Positions 17,892 through 26,166 of a DNA stretch of 64,000 nt are shown one piece after another. This DNA is from CAYZMS01 sp964479625 (GTDB lineage Bacteria > Bacteroidota > Bacteroidia > Chitinophagales > Saprospiraceae), in contig CAYZMS010000022.1 of NCBI GenBank assembly GCA_964479625.1, positions 10,068 to 74,067 on the forward strand, in the 5' to 3' direction. The notes under the pieces were generated by a model. That model searched no databases. It was not told the DNA's origin and saw only the letters and a program-made list of their open reading frames with translations. How positions within the stretch are numbered: the stretch's first letter is position 1; every line of letters starts with the position of its first letter. The translations under genes and the position numbers were made by a program.

Positions 17892-18638
17892 ATGGTTCAA
17901 AAACTAATGATCGTACTGCTTGTTTTAGTTGCCTTCGGCATCCTGGCCTGGCAGTTCCGCCCTGCTTTTTACCTGTGGCGGATGGGGCAAACCGGCTTCG
18001 TACCCCGCGGATTGGCGCTCTCCGGAGACAGCGGCCTCAAATCCCTTTACCGGGCGGTGGATCGGCTAAACGAGCGATCAGAGCCTCGATGGTCCGAATC
18101 ACTGGCTTCGGCCTTGCAGGAGGTCCGGTTTGAAAAACTGGCAAAGGCCCGGGGCAATGCCCTGCTCACCCGTAACGCCGCTACCTTGGCGCCGGTAAAC
18201 GAAGACCTGGCCCACGCCCTTCAACAATGCTTCCACTTTTGTACGGACCCCATTATTCAAAGGGAATTGCTTACCAGTCTGACAGAACTGGACTTCAACC
18301 AAAAAGCGCGCTTCTTCTGCGATGTTTTCGAAGTCGCAGAGGGAGATTCCAAACTATCGCTTTCCATTTCCTATTTCGAGAGCCTGCTGGCCCTGGCTTA
18401 TTCCCAAAACTGGGAAAACCCGGAGGATTATTTCGGGGAAGGCTCCATAAGCTCTGGGAAGATGGCAGAAACCCAGGAAATAATGCGGCAGAACCTGAAG
18501 GCCTGCGTGCTCCCTATCGGTCAGAAAGCCCTACGCAAGGCCCGGTCCAAATTTGACGAAGAGCACCTGCCGGATTGGGCGCCACAGATCGAAAGGGCTT
18601 TAACTCAATACGCATCAGAAGATCAGGGGAAGTATTAA
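17892..18638 (+). CDS. Membrane-anchored protein of unknown function
   Basis: A 248-residue protein with one N-terminal hydrophobic helix (VQKLMIVLLVLVAFGILAWQF, residues 2-22) that looks like an uncleaved anchor, followed by a soluble, helix-rich part. No domain is recognised. The body contains several Leu/Ala-rich helices (LYRAVDRLNERSE; LASALQEVRFEKLAKARGNAL; LAHALQQCFHFC) reminiscent of an alpha-solenoid, with no repeats clear enough to name. It stands alone between the divergent barrel gene and the MATE transporter (92 bp downstream, same strand). Its composition and codon use match its neighbours, so it is probably a real gene. Confidence 0.65.
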   Translation: MVQKLMIVLLVLVAFGILAWQFRPAFYLWRMGQTGFVPRGLALSGDSGLKSLYRAVDRLNERSEPRWSESLASALQEVRFEKLAKARGNALLTRNAATLAPVNEDLAHALQQCFHFCTDPIIQRELLTSLTELDFNQKARFFCDVFEVAEGDSKLSLSISYFESLLALAYSQNWENPEDYFGEGSISSGKMAETQEIMRQNLKACVLPIGQKALRKARSKFDEEHLPDWAPQIERALTQYASEDQGKY

Positions 18639-18730
18639 CCTTTAGGTTTAAACCAATTTGTTAAAATGGTGTTTTCAAACCTTTAATCAGGATTATACTT
18701 ATCTTCCTCCCTCCAAAAAGCCATTCACCC

Positions 18731-20077
18731 ATGTTACAAGGCCGCGAAGCCATTCTTACCGGGCCTGTGGGGGAAACCCTGCGGGACCTCACCCTGCCCA
18801 TGATCGCTGGTATCTTCGGCATGATCGCATTCAACCTGGTAGATACCTACTTCATAGGTCAGTTAGGCGCCGACCAATTAGCGGCAGTGAGTTTCACCTT
18901 TCCGGTAGTCCTCACGGTAGCCAGCCTGGCAATGGGGATCGGGATCGGAGTAATGTCCTTGGTCTCGAAGTCGATCGGTCAGGGGGATTACTTCAAGGCT
19001 GCCCGAGAAACTACCGATAGCCTGCTACTCGGCTTGATCCTGGTGGGTATTTTTTCAGCTATCGGCCTGCTAACCATTGATCCCTTGTTCCGGGCACTGG
19101 GCGCTTCCGAGCAGATTCTTCCCTACATACGGGAGTATATTTCTATCTGGTATTATACGATTCTTTTCCTGATTATTCCCATGATAGGGAACAATGCCAT
19201 CCGGGCGAGTGGAGATACGCGCACCCCTTCCTACATCATGCTCGGAGCAGTAGCGATCAACGCGGTGCTCGATCCTTTGCTGATCTTCGGCTATGGTCCT
19301 TTCCCGGAGCTGGGCATAGAGGGTGCGGCCCTGGCTACAGCGATTTCCCGCATGGTGACCATGTTGGTGGCCATGTATGTTCTCTACTTCCGGGAAAAAC
19401 TGATCACCTTTAAACCGGTGGGTTGGACAGCCTTCTGGGGGTGTATCAAGGCCATCCTCTATATCGGTTTACCTGCTGCTGCCGCAAGGATGATCAATCC
19501 CATCGGGATCGGTATTCTAACCAGCCTGATCGCCGTCTATGGTACGGAGGCCGTAGCTTCGTATGGAGTGGGATCCCGGATCGAAATGTTTGCCTTGAGC
19601 GTAGTGAGTGCCCTGGCAAGTGTGATCGGGCCCTTTGTAGGGCAAAACCTGGGTGCTGATCAGTTTGACCGCATTCGAATGAGTTTTCGAATGAGTTTCC
19701 GCTTTTCTCTCCTTTGGGGGTTAGGGATGGCAGCTTTGATCGGGCTTTTTGCCCATCCCATCGCGCAAATCTTTACAGATAATGCTACCATCGCCAAGGA
19801 TATCGAACTTTTTCTGTACATCGTACCCTTTAGTTACAGCATGCAGGGGGTCTTTTTGCTGGTGACCACCAGCTTAAATGCCATGCAGAAACCTTTTCAG
19901 GCAGCTTTCCTGGCTTTTTTGCAAATGTTCGTATTGGCGATCCCTTTTGCTTTGATAGCGACCCGTACTACCGGGCTGTGGGGGATTTTTTCCTCCATTG
20001 CCGTTGCATACGTACTGACGGGTATGGTAGCCCTTTGGTTGAACCAGCGTACCTTAAATCAAATTTCCAGTTCTTAG
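18731..20077 (+). CDS. MATE-family efflux transporter
   Basis: A 448-residue polytopic protein with twelve predicted helices in two homologous MatE halves. The first half carries TLPMIAGIFGMIAFNLVDTYFIGQLGADQLAAVSFTFP, the typical start of DinF/NorM-like proteins, and GIGIGVMSLVSKSIGQGD. The interhalf segment IYIGLPAAAARMINPIGIG begins the second. MATE pumps exchange Na+ or H+ for cationic drugs or metabolites across the inner membrane. The start at 18731 gives a short cytoplasmic N-terminus before helix 1. The gene converges with the aconitase gene, with a strong hairpin between them (20152-20194). Confidence 0.92.
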   Translation: MLQGREAILTGPVGETLRDLTLPMIAGIFGMIAFNLVDTYFIGQLGADQLAAVSFTFPVVLTVASLAMGIGIGVMSLVSKSIGQGDYFKAARETTDSLLLGLILVGIFSAIGLLTIDPLFRALGASEQILPYIREYISIWYYTILFLIIPMIGNNAIRASGDTRTPSYIMLGAVAINAVLDPLLIFGYGPFPELGIEGAALATAISRMVTMLVAMYVLYFREKLITFKPVGWTAFWGCIKAILYIGLPAAAARMINPIGIGILTSLIAVYGTEAVASYGVGSRIEMFALSVVSALASVIGPFVGQNLGADQFDRIRMSFRMSFRFSLLWGLGMAALIGLFAHPIAQIFTDNATIAKDIELFLYIVPFSYSMQGVFLLVTTSLNAMQKPFQAAFLAFLQMFVLAIPFALIATRTTGLWGIFSSIAVAYVLTGMVALWLNQRTLNQISSS

Positions 20078-20151
20078 GGCTTTACAGCATTTTTTGCGTG
20101 GGATGGTGCCAACCCACCCGCCAAAATGACTCTTTCTTTGCAAAACAAAAG

Positions 20152-20194
20152 GGATGCGGGCGGCTCAAAGAGGTACTTTAAACCGCCCTCATCC
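20152..20194. terminator. Long intergenic hairpin between MATE and aconitase genes
   Basis: The arms GGATG-C-GGGCGG and CCGCCC-T-CATCC, extended inward by CAAAG/CTTTA, enclose a five-base loop. It lies 2 bp from the aconitase stop and 75 bp from the MATE stop. Read on the minus strand it is followed by CCCTTTTGTTTT, so it can serve as the aconitase terminator. The core GGGCGGCTCAAA...ACTTT(R)A(R)CCGCCC recurs behind the second aconitase gene (45390-45426), which suggests a dispersed element. Confidence 0.7.
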
Positions 20195-20195
20195 T

Positions 20196-22472
20196 TTATT
20201 TCAAGGCCTGCCGTATTTTATTCAGTGCCGACCCCGCCTTAACCCATTCGATCTGGGCCTGGTTATAGGTATGGGCCAGTTCGAATTCATCTGTTGTACC
20301 GTCAGAATGTTTAAGAACGACCGTCATGTTTTTCCCGGGAGCCATTTCCTCCAGGCCTTTGATATCGATACGGTCATCCTGGCGAACTTTTTTGTAATCT
20401 GCCGGATTAACGAAAGTCAGCCCTAACATGCCCTGCTTTTTCAGGTTGGTCTCGTGGATTCGAGCGAACGATTTAACGATCACCGCTTTCACATTCATGA
20501 AGCGAGGCTCCATGGCGGCGTGTTCCCGGGAGCTACCCTCCCCGTAGTTCTCTTCGCCAAATACGACCGTTCCGATACCGGCTTGCTTGTATTTGCGGGC
20601 GGAGTCAGGAACGGATAAAAACTCCGCTTCGCTGCCGGAATCGACGTAATTGGCTACCTTGTTCATCTCTCCATTGAAGAAGTTGACGGCCCCAATGAAC
20701 ATATTGTTCGAAATGTTTTCCAGGTGGCCACGATATTTCAACCATGGACCGGCCATGGAGATATGGTCAGTGGTACACTTGCCTTTTGCTTTGATAAGTA
20801 AGCGCATATCCGTTAGCTCCTCCGTGCTGATGGGGGTAAAAGGAGTTAATAATTGCAAGCGATCAGAAGCCGGATCAACTTTTACCTCAATGGCTTGGCC
20901 ATTATTTGCGGGTGCTTGAAAGCCGGCATCTTCCACGCCAAAACCCTTAGCGGGCAATTCCACCCCTGTGGGCGGGTCCAGTTTAACGGCTTCACCGTTT
21001 TCATTGACCAGCGTGTCTGTTAAGGGGTTAAAGGTAAGGTCGCCGGCAATAGCCATAGCCGTTACGATCTCCGGAGAGGCCACAAAAGAGCGGGTTTGGG
21101 GGTTGCCATCGTTCCGCTTGGAGAAATTTCGATTGAAAGAGGTGATGATGGAGTTGGCCCGGTTGGGGTCGTCTGTATGGCGCGCCCATTGCCCGATACA
21201 GGGGCCACAGGCATTGGCCAGGACCACTCCGCCCATGGCTTCAAAGTCGGCCAACTGACCGTCGCGATCCACCGTGTAGCGGATCTGTTCCGAACCCGGG
21301 GTTACCGTAAATTCGGCTTTAACCCTCAGCTTTTTTTTAACTGCCTGCTGCGCCAGGGAAGCTGCCCGGTCCAGGTCTTCATAGGAGGAGTTGGTGCAGG
21401 AGCCGATCAAGCCGACTTCCAGCTTTTGCGGGTAGTTGTTCTCTTTTACCGCTTCTGCAAACTTGGAGATCGGCCATGCCAGGTCCGGAGTGTAGGGCCC
21501 GTTGATATGTGGTTCGAGGGTGGTCAGGTTAATTTCGATCACCTGATCAAAATATTGCTCCGGGTTTTCATAGCATTCTGGATCTCCGGTAAGATGTTCG
21601 GCCACCTTGTCTGCCAGGGCTGCTACATCGGCCCGTTCGGTAGCCCTCAGGTAGCGGCTCATGCTTTCGTCATAGCCGAAGGTGGAAGTAGTAGCGCCGA
21701 TCTCAGCTCCCATATTGCAAATGGTGCCTTTCCCGGTGCAGGAAAGGGAGTGGGCTCCCGGACCGAAGTATTCCACAATTGCCCCGGTACCCCCTTTGAC
21801 AGTGAGGATGCCGGCTACTTTAAGGATAACGTCCTTAGAGGAGGTCCAGCCGCTCATTTCGCCCGTGAGTTTAACCCCGATTAATTTGGGCATTTTCAAC
21901 TCCCAGGGCATGCCGGCCATCACATCGACGGCGTCTGCCCCACCAACCCCAATGGCTACCATACCCAGGCCACCGGCATTGGGCGTATGGGAATCGGTAC
22001 CGATCATCATCCCGCCGGGGAAGGCGTAGTTCTCTAAAACGATCTGATGGATGATCCCCGCGCCTGGCTTCCAGAATCCTATGCCGTATTTATTCGAAAC
22101 GGAAGAAAGAAAATCGTAAACTTCCGAGTTGATCTCATTGGCTTTTTGGAGGTCTTTGGCAGCACCTACTTCCGCCTGAATGAGGTGATCGCAATGCACC
22201 GTTGAGGGGACGGCTACATTGTCTCTACCCGCCATCATAAACTGCAGCAAAGCCATTTGGGCGGTGGCATCCTGCATGGCAACCCGGTCGGGAGCAAAGA
22301 AAACATAGTCTTTGGCCCGGGTATAGTTTTGAAGGGGGGAGTCCTCGTGTAAATGAGCGTAGAGGATCTTTTCTGCAAGGGTAAGAGGGCGTCCCAGTTC
22401 TTTTTTCACTGCCGCCAATCGCTGAGGAAGCGCATCATAATGCGCTTTGATCATTTCAATATCAAAAGCCAT
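20196..22472 (-). CDS. Aconitate hydratase (mitochondrial-type)
   Basis: A 758-residue aconitase, the short form typical of Bacteroidota and mitochondria. It isomerises citrate to isocitrate in the TCA cycle using a [4Fe-4S] cluster. The cluster cysteines are visible in LIGSCTNSSYEDL and in VLANACGPCIGQW (C-x-x-C). MIGTDSHTPNAGGLGMVAIGVGGADAVD is the conserved substrate-binding region, and the swivel domain carries the FGEENYGEGSSREHAA motif with its catalytic Ser. The start MAFDIEMIKAHY is typical of the family. Upstream lies a 339-bp divergent region shared with the GMC oxidoreductase. A second, AcnA-type aconitase is encoded at 42654-45341. Confidence 0.95.
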   Translation of the reverse strand: MAFDIEMIKAHYDALPQRLAAVKKELGRPLTLAEKILYAHLHEDSPLQNYTRAKDYVFFAPDRVAMQDATAQMALLQFMMAGRDNVAVPSTVHCDHLIQAEVGAAKDLQKANEINSEVYDFLSSVSNKYGIGFWKPGAGIIHQIVLENYAFPGGMMIGTDSHTPNAGGLGMVAIGVGGADAVDVMAGMPWELKMPKLIGVKLTGEMSGWTSSKDVILKVAGILTVKGGTGAIVEYFGPGAHSLSCTGKGTICNMGAEIGATTSTFGYDESMSRYLRATERADVAALADKVAEHLTGDPECYENPEQYFDQVIEINLTTLEPHINGPYTPDLAWPISKFAEAVKENNYPQKLEVGLIGSCTNSSYEDLDRAASLAQQAVKKKLRVKAEFTVTPGSEQIRYTVDRDGQLADFEAMGGVVLANACGPCIGQWARHTDDPNRANSIITSFNRNFSKRNDGNPQTRSFVASPEIVTAMAIAGDLTFNPLTDTLVNENGEAVKLDPPTGVELPAKGFGVEDAGFQAPANNGQAIEVKVDPASDRLQLLTPFTPISTEELTDMRLLIKAKGKCTTDHISMAGPWLKYRGHLENISNNMFIGAVNFFNGEMNKVANYVDSGSEAEFLSVPDSARKYKQAGIGTVVFGEENYGEGSSREHAAMEPRFMNVKAVIVKSFARIHETNLKKQGMLGLTFVNPADYKKVRQDDRIDIKGLEEMAPGKNMTVVLKHSDGTTDEFELAHTYNQAQIEWVKAGSALNKIRQALK

Positions 22473-22811
22473 GGATGATTAGATTAATATTTCGAAATAT
22501 AAGTTTCATAAGCGAGGGTAAAAGTACAATATCTTTGGAGGTCTACCTGTTCCAGGGAATGAATTTAGCTTTTGATTGGCTTTCGTAATGCTTCAGGCCT
22601 ATCGAGGTAGAACGTATAAGAAATGACAAACGAATATTTTGCATGCTCTTTTCGTTAGGCAATTATTATCTAATTTTGGTAACTCCGGTAAATTAACCTT
22701 GGAATCTGGAATGAACAGACGTTGCCAAAGCTAACTTAGACACAATAATTTGGAGTATTTTTCTATGGGAGCGGAAAGCCGCCTATAAAGTTGAAACCAC
22801 AGTAAAAGCAC
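22473..22811. promoter_or_regulatory. Divergent intergenic region between aconitase and GMC oxidoreductase
   Basis: This 339-bp gap contains no credible gene and must hold both promoters. For the plus-strand oxidoreductase operon, TAATTTTG at 22671-22678 matches the Bacteroidota -7 consensus TAnnTTTG, but the nearest upstream TTTG (22638-22641) is 29 bases away, longer than usual. For the aconitase, the minus strand has TATATTTC (one mismatch to the -7 box) about 20-30 bases before the start codon. Both assignments are tentative, and no operator-like dyad was found. Confidence 0.35.
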
Positions 22812-24539
22812 ATGAATATTAATTCGAAAGGAAAAGAAACGGTGGCCTATGACGCCATTGTAGTAGGGTCAGGGATTAGTGGGGGATGGGCGGCCAAGGA
22901 ATTATGTGAGCAAGGATTGAAGACCCTGGTGTTGGAACGGGGCCGCAATGTGCGGCATGTACTGGATTATCCCACAGCAGGTCTGGACCCCTGGGACCTC
23001 CCCAACCGGGGTCGTACCCCAAGGGAAGAGGTCGCTAAACACTACATCAAACAGGATCGTACGGGCTACACCATAGAAGAAAGCAGCAAACATTGGTTTG
23101 TCAGGGATGACGAAAACCCCTACACTGAGAAAAAACGTTTCGACTGGATGCGGGGGTACCACGTGGGCGGTCGGTCCATCACCTGGGGGCGCCAGTCTTA
23201 TCGGTTGAGTGACCTGGATTTTGAGGCTAATGCCCGCGATGGAATAGGGGTAGACTGGCCCATCCGATATGCTGACCTAAAACCCTGGTACGATTACGTT
23301 GAACGCTTTGCAGGGGTAAGCGGGATGAAGGAAAACCTGCCTCAACTGCCCGATGGGGAATTTTTACCGCCCATGGAATTGAATGTGGTCGAAAGGCATG
23401 TTCGGGAGGCGGTTTCGAAGGCCTTCCCCGAGCGTGTGCTAACAATAGGTAGGGTAGCGCATTTAACCCAGCCAGACCCCACCATCCATGGTGCTCGTGG
23501 AAAGTGTTTGTATCGAAATCGCTGTATCCGGGGTTGCCCGTATGGGGCGTATTTTAGTTCGAATGCTGCCACCTTACCCGCAGCTGAGGCTAGCGGAAAT
23601 ATGACGCTTCGTCCCCATTCTATAGTCCATTCTGTTATTTATGATAAAGACAAAGGAAAAGCTAAAGGCGTGCGGGTAATTGATGCGGAAACAAATGAAA
23701 CGCATGAATTTTTTGCCAAGGTTATTTTTCTCAATGCCTCGGCCCTGGCAACTACACTCATCCTTTTCAATTCAAAAAATGACGCTTTCCCAGAGGGCCT
23801 TGGCAACAGCAGCGGTCAACTGGGTAAGAACGTAATGGATCACCATTTCCGGACGGGTGCCGTGGGTGAATTTGAGCAATTTGAAGCTACTTATTACAAA
23901 GGTCGGCGGCCGAATGGGGTATATGTCCCTCGCTTTAGAAACCTTAATGCAAAAACCCGCATGCCCGACTTTATACGGGGATACGGTTACCAGGGAGGCG
24001 CCTCAAGAGAAAACTGGATGCGCGGGGTAAAGGAAGCTCAGTTGGGAATAGGTGCTGAGCTGAAAAAACAACTCGTCACACCGGGGCCCTGGCAAATGGG
24101 CCTGACTGGTTTCGGAGAATGCCTCCCCTACGAAGACAACCGGGTTTACCTTAATGAAGAAGTACGGGATAAATGGGGAATGCCTACCCTGACTATGGAT
24201 GTTTCCTTCAGGGAAAATGAGGAAAAAATGCGGATGGATATGCGCGAAGCTGCCGCTGAAATGCTGGAGGCTGCCGGTGCGAAAAATGTACGTACCTATG
24301 ATTCGGGCTCCTATCCCGGTCTGGGAATACACGAAATGGGAACGGCCCGTATGGGAAGAGATCCCAGGACATCCGTATTGAATAAATGGAACCAGATCCA
24401 CGAGGTTCCCAACGTTTTTATTACGGATGGTGCGGCAATGACCTCCGCAGGTTGCCAAAATCCATCTTTAACCTATATGGCATTAACGGCCAGGGCTGCT
24501 GATTATGCCGTAAAGGAATTGAAGCGAATGAACCTTTAG
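22812..24539 (+). CDS. GMC-family oxidoreductase (FAD-dependent)
   Basis: A 575-residue flavoenzyme. The N-terminal FAD-binding loop is VVGSGISGGWAAKEL (about 17-31), followed by VLERG at the end of the second strand. A Cys-rich segment (GKCLYRNRCIRGCPYGAYFSS) lies in the middle, and the C-terminal GMC domain has GIHEMGTARMG...NVFITDGAAMTSAGCQNPSLTYMAL. This arrangement resembles the large subunits of membrane-bound gluconate, sorbitol or fructose dehydrogenases rather than glucose oxidase. The next gene encodes a gluconate-2-dehydrogenase subunit-3-type protein, supporting a heteromeric sugar or sugar-acid dehydrogenase. No export signal is evident in the large subunit, which in this family rides through Tat with the small subunit. 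The electron acceptor is unknown because no cytochrome gene is adjacent. Confidence 0.9.
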   Translation: MNINSKGKETVAYDAIVVGSGISGGWAAKELCEQGLKTLVLERGRNVRHVLDYPTAGLDPWDLPNRGRTPREEVAKHYIKQDRTGYTIEESSKHWFVRDDENPYTEKKRFDWMRGYHVGGRSITWGRQSYRLSDLDFEANARDGIGVDWPIRYADLKPWYDYVERFAGVSGMKENLPQLPDGEFLPPMELNVVERHVREAVSKAFPERVLTIGRVAHLTQPDPTIHGARGKCLYRNRCIRGCPYGAYFSSNAATLPAAEASGNMTLRPHSIVHSVIYDKDKGKAKGVRVIDAETNETHEFFAKVIFLNASALATTLILFNSKNDAFPEGLGNSSGQLGKNVMDHHFRTGAVGEFEQFEATYYKGRRPNGVYVPRFRNLNAKTRMPDFIRGYGYQGGASRENWMRGVKEAQLGIGAELKKQLVTPGPWQMGLTGFGECLPYEDNRVYLNEEVRDKWGMPTLTMDVSFRENEEKMRMDMREAAAEMLEAAGAKNVRTYDSGSYPGLGIHEMGTARMGRDPRTSVLNKWNQIHEVPNVFITDGAAMTSAGCQNPSLTYMALTARAADYAVKELKRMNL

Positions 24540-24636
24540 CATGGCGTATTCGAGCTTTGCACCTTTGTACATTCGTTTGAGGTATATATCGGAAAGGAGT
24601 TGACGCCAGGCAGCTAATGCGCCAAAACACCATCTT

Positions 24637-25191
24637 ATGACTCGTAGAGAAGTATTAAAACACACCGCCCTCGCTTTGGGATACTCCGTTTCAGGAATCA
24701 CCATTACTGCTGTTCTGCAGGGCTGTCAGGGGGCGCCCGGACAGGATTGGAGCCCGGTCGTATTTTCAAAGGACCAGGTGAAAACCCTTACGGATTGGGT
24801 GGATATAATTATCCCACCTACGGATACGCCCGGTGCCAGCGATGTGAATGTCCATCGATTCATCGACGAATTACTGAGCAAGTGGGCAGATGAAAAAACC
24901 CGAACAGCGTTTCTGGAAGGCTTTGATGCCCTTTCGGCAGAATGTAAATCGAAAGGGATAAAGGTTACCGAATACTTAAGTCAAATCAATCAGCTGGCTT
25001 ATAATGGGCAGGAAACCGTAGGAGACCTTAAATTAACGGCTTTCCGACAACTGAAGGAATGGACCATAACGGGTTATTTCACTTCAGCCGAGGTAGGGAT
25101 GGAGGTGCTGGCTTATGACCCCATCCCGGGGATATATGATGGCGACTATCCCTTGTCGGAAACAGGGGGCAAAGCCTGGTCGGTTTACTAA
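24637..25191 (+). CDS. Gluconate 2-dehydrogenase subunit 3 family protein
   Basis: A 184-residue small subunit of the kind that partners GMC dehydrogenases. The N-terminus has a Tat-like twin arginine (MTRREVLKHTALALGYS) followed by a hydrophobic stretch and a possible lipobox (AVLQGC, Cys near 31), so it may be exported folded and membrane-attached. Family features include LTDWVDIIIPPTDTPGASDVNVHRFIDELLS and the C-terminal FRQLKEWTITGYFTSAEVGMEVLAYDPIPGIYDG, which ends with the usual GG-K-W-like motif (GGKAWSVY). It lies 97 bp after the large subunit and 13 bp before the next gene, forming a three-gene operon. It probably escorts the GMC subunit to the periplasm. Confidence 0.88.
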   Translation: MTRREVLKHTALALGYSVSGITITAVLQGCQGAPGQDWSPVVFSKDQVKTLTDWVDIIIPPTDTPGASDVNVHRFIDELLSKWADEKTRTAFLEGFDALSAECKSKGIKVTEYLSQINQLAYNGQETVGDLKLTAFRQLKEWTITGYFTSAEVGMEVLAYDPIPGIYDGDYPLSETGGKAWSVY

Positions 25192-25204
25192 AAAACTTTT
25201 GATC

Positions 25205-26062
25205 ATGTTGACGAACCGTCGAAACTGGATACAAGTAAACCTGGCGGCAGTGGGAGCGGCCCTCCTGCCACGATGGGAATGGCAGGAGGGGGCTTTGCCG
25301 TCCACGTTATTCCGCCATTCGGTTTGCCGCTGGTGTTTTAACAGTTTACCCCTGGAGGAGCTTTGTGACAAGGTTAAGGAATTGGGACTGCAATCTGTAG
25401 AATTGTTGGGCCCAAAGGAATGGCCCGTCGCCCTAAGCAGGGGATTGGACTGTGCGGTGGCGACCGCTCCATGGATCAGTCTGACCGATGGATTTAACGA
25501 TCCCAAAAACCATGGTTCCCTACAGGAAAAATACCGCCAACTTATGCGACAGGCTGCTGATGCAGGCCTGAAACAGGTAATCTGTTTCTCCGGAAATCGA
25601 AAGGGGTTGGACGATGCCGCCGGCTTGGAGCATTGTGCCAAGGGCCTGGCACCGCTTGTGAAAGAAGCCGAGCAACTGGATATCCGCCTGATCATGGAGC
25701 TGCTGAATAGCAAAAAAGATCACCCCGGGCATCAATGCGACAATACGCCCTGGGGCGTTGCTCTGGTAAATAAGATCGGTTCTACCCATTTTAAATTGTT
25801 GTACGATATTTATCACATGCAGGTCATGGAAGGCGATATCATTCAAACTATTCGAAGCTTTTCGAACTATATCGCTCACTACCACACCGCCGGGGTGCCC
25901 GGGCGTCACGAGATCGACCATTCCCAGGAGCTAAACTATCCGGCGATCATGCGCGCCATAGCGCAAACGGGCTTCGATGGTTACGTCGGCCAGGAGTTTA
26001 TCCCCACTATCAACAAGCCGTTGGAAAGTCTGAAAAAGGCAGTGCACTTGTGCTCCGTCTAA
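25205..26062 (+). CDS. Hydroxypyruvate isomerase-like TIM-barrel protein with Tat-type leader
   Basis: A 285-residue xylose-isomerase-like TIM barrel close to hydroxypyruvate isomerases. After an N-terminal twin-arginine leader (MLTNRRNWIQVNLAAVGAALL) the barrel runs from HSVCRWCFNSLPLEEL, with a metal-site Glu in LIMELLNSKKDHPG, DIYHMQVMEGDI, HYHTAGVPGRHEID and a final GYVGQEFIPT. The family interconverts keto/aldo forms of small sugar acids using a divalent metal. The frame is open upstream to 25115 but would overlap the preceding gene; ATG 25205, 13 bp after that stop, is the sensible start. With the GMC dehydrogenase pair it suggests periplasmic processing of a sugar or sugar acid. A terminator hairpin overlaps the 3' end. 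Confidence 0.85.
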   Translation: MLTNRRNWIQVNLAAVGAALLPRWEWQEGALPSTLFRHSVCRWCFNSLPLEELCDKVKELGLQSVELLGPKEWPVALSRGLDCAVATAPWISLTDGFNDPKNHGSLQEKYRQLMRQAADAGLKQVICFSGNRKGLDDAAGLEHCAKGLAPLVKEAEQLDIRLIMELLNSKKDHPGHQCDNTPWGVALVNKIGSTHFKLLYDIYHMQVMEGDIIQTIRSFSNYIAHYHTAGVPGRHEIDHSQELNYPAIMRAIAQTGFDGYVGQEFIPTINKPLESLKKAVHLCSV

Positions 26063-26083
26063 GGGGAGGCATAAGTGCACTGC
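26039..26083 (+). terminator. Hairpin spanning the stop codon of the isomerase gene
   Basis: GCAGTGCACTT (26039-26049) and AAGTGCACTGC (26073-26083) are perfect inverted repeats, extended inward by TGC/GCA pairs. The TAA stop (26060-26062) sits in the loop. T-rich sequence follows. It is the likely terminator of the GMC operon, built partly from coding sequence. Confidence 0.65.
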
Positions 26084-26166
26084 TTAGTTGTTGGTCAGTT
26101 GGCGAACTAAAGTTCGCGCACCGTTGGCGCAGCGTTCGCATATTTTTTCACAAACCCGGACCAGGT

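Noticed and set aside
21096..21884. Long open frame (262 codons) opposite the aconitase gene
   Set aside because: It lies fully antisense to a conserved enzyme and has no start context or recognisable protein features. The same holds for long antisense frames at 9301-9966, 27721-28497 and 37988-38617.
26102..26117. GCGAACT-AA-AGTTCGC dyad as an operator
   Set aside because: It sits between two convergent gene ends, where a terminator part or chance dyad is more likely than an operator.
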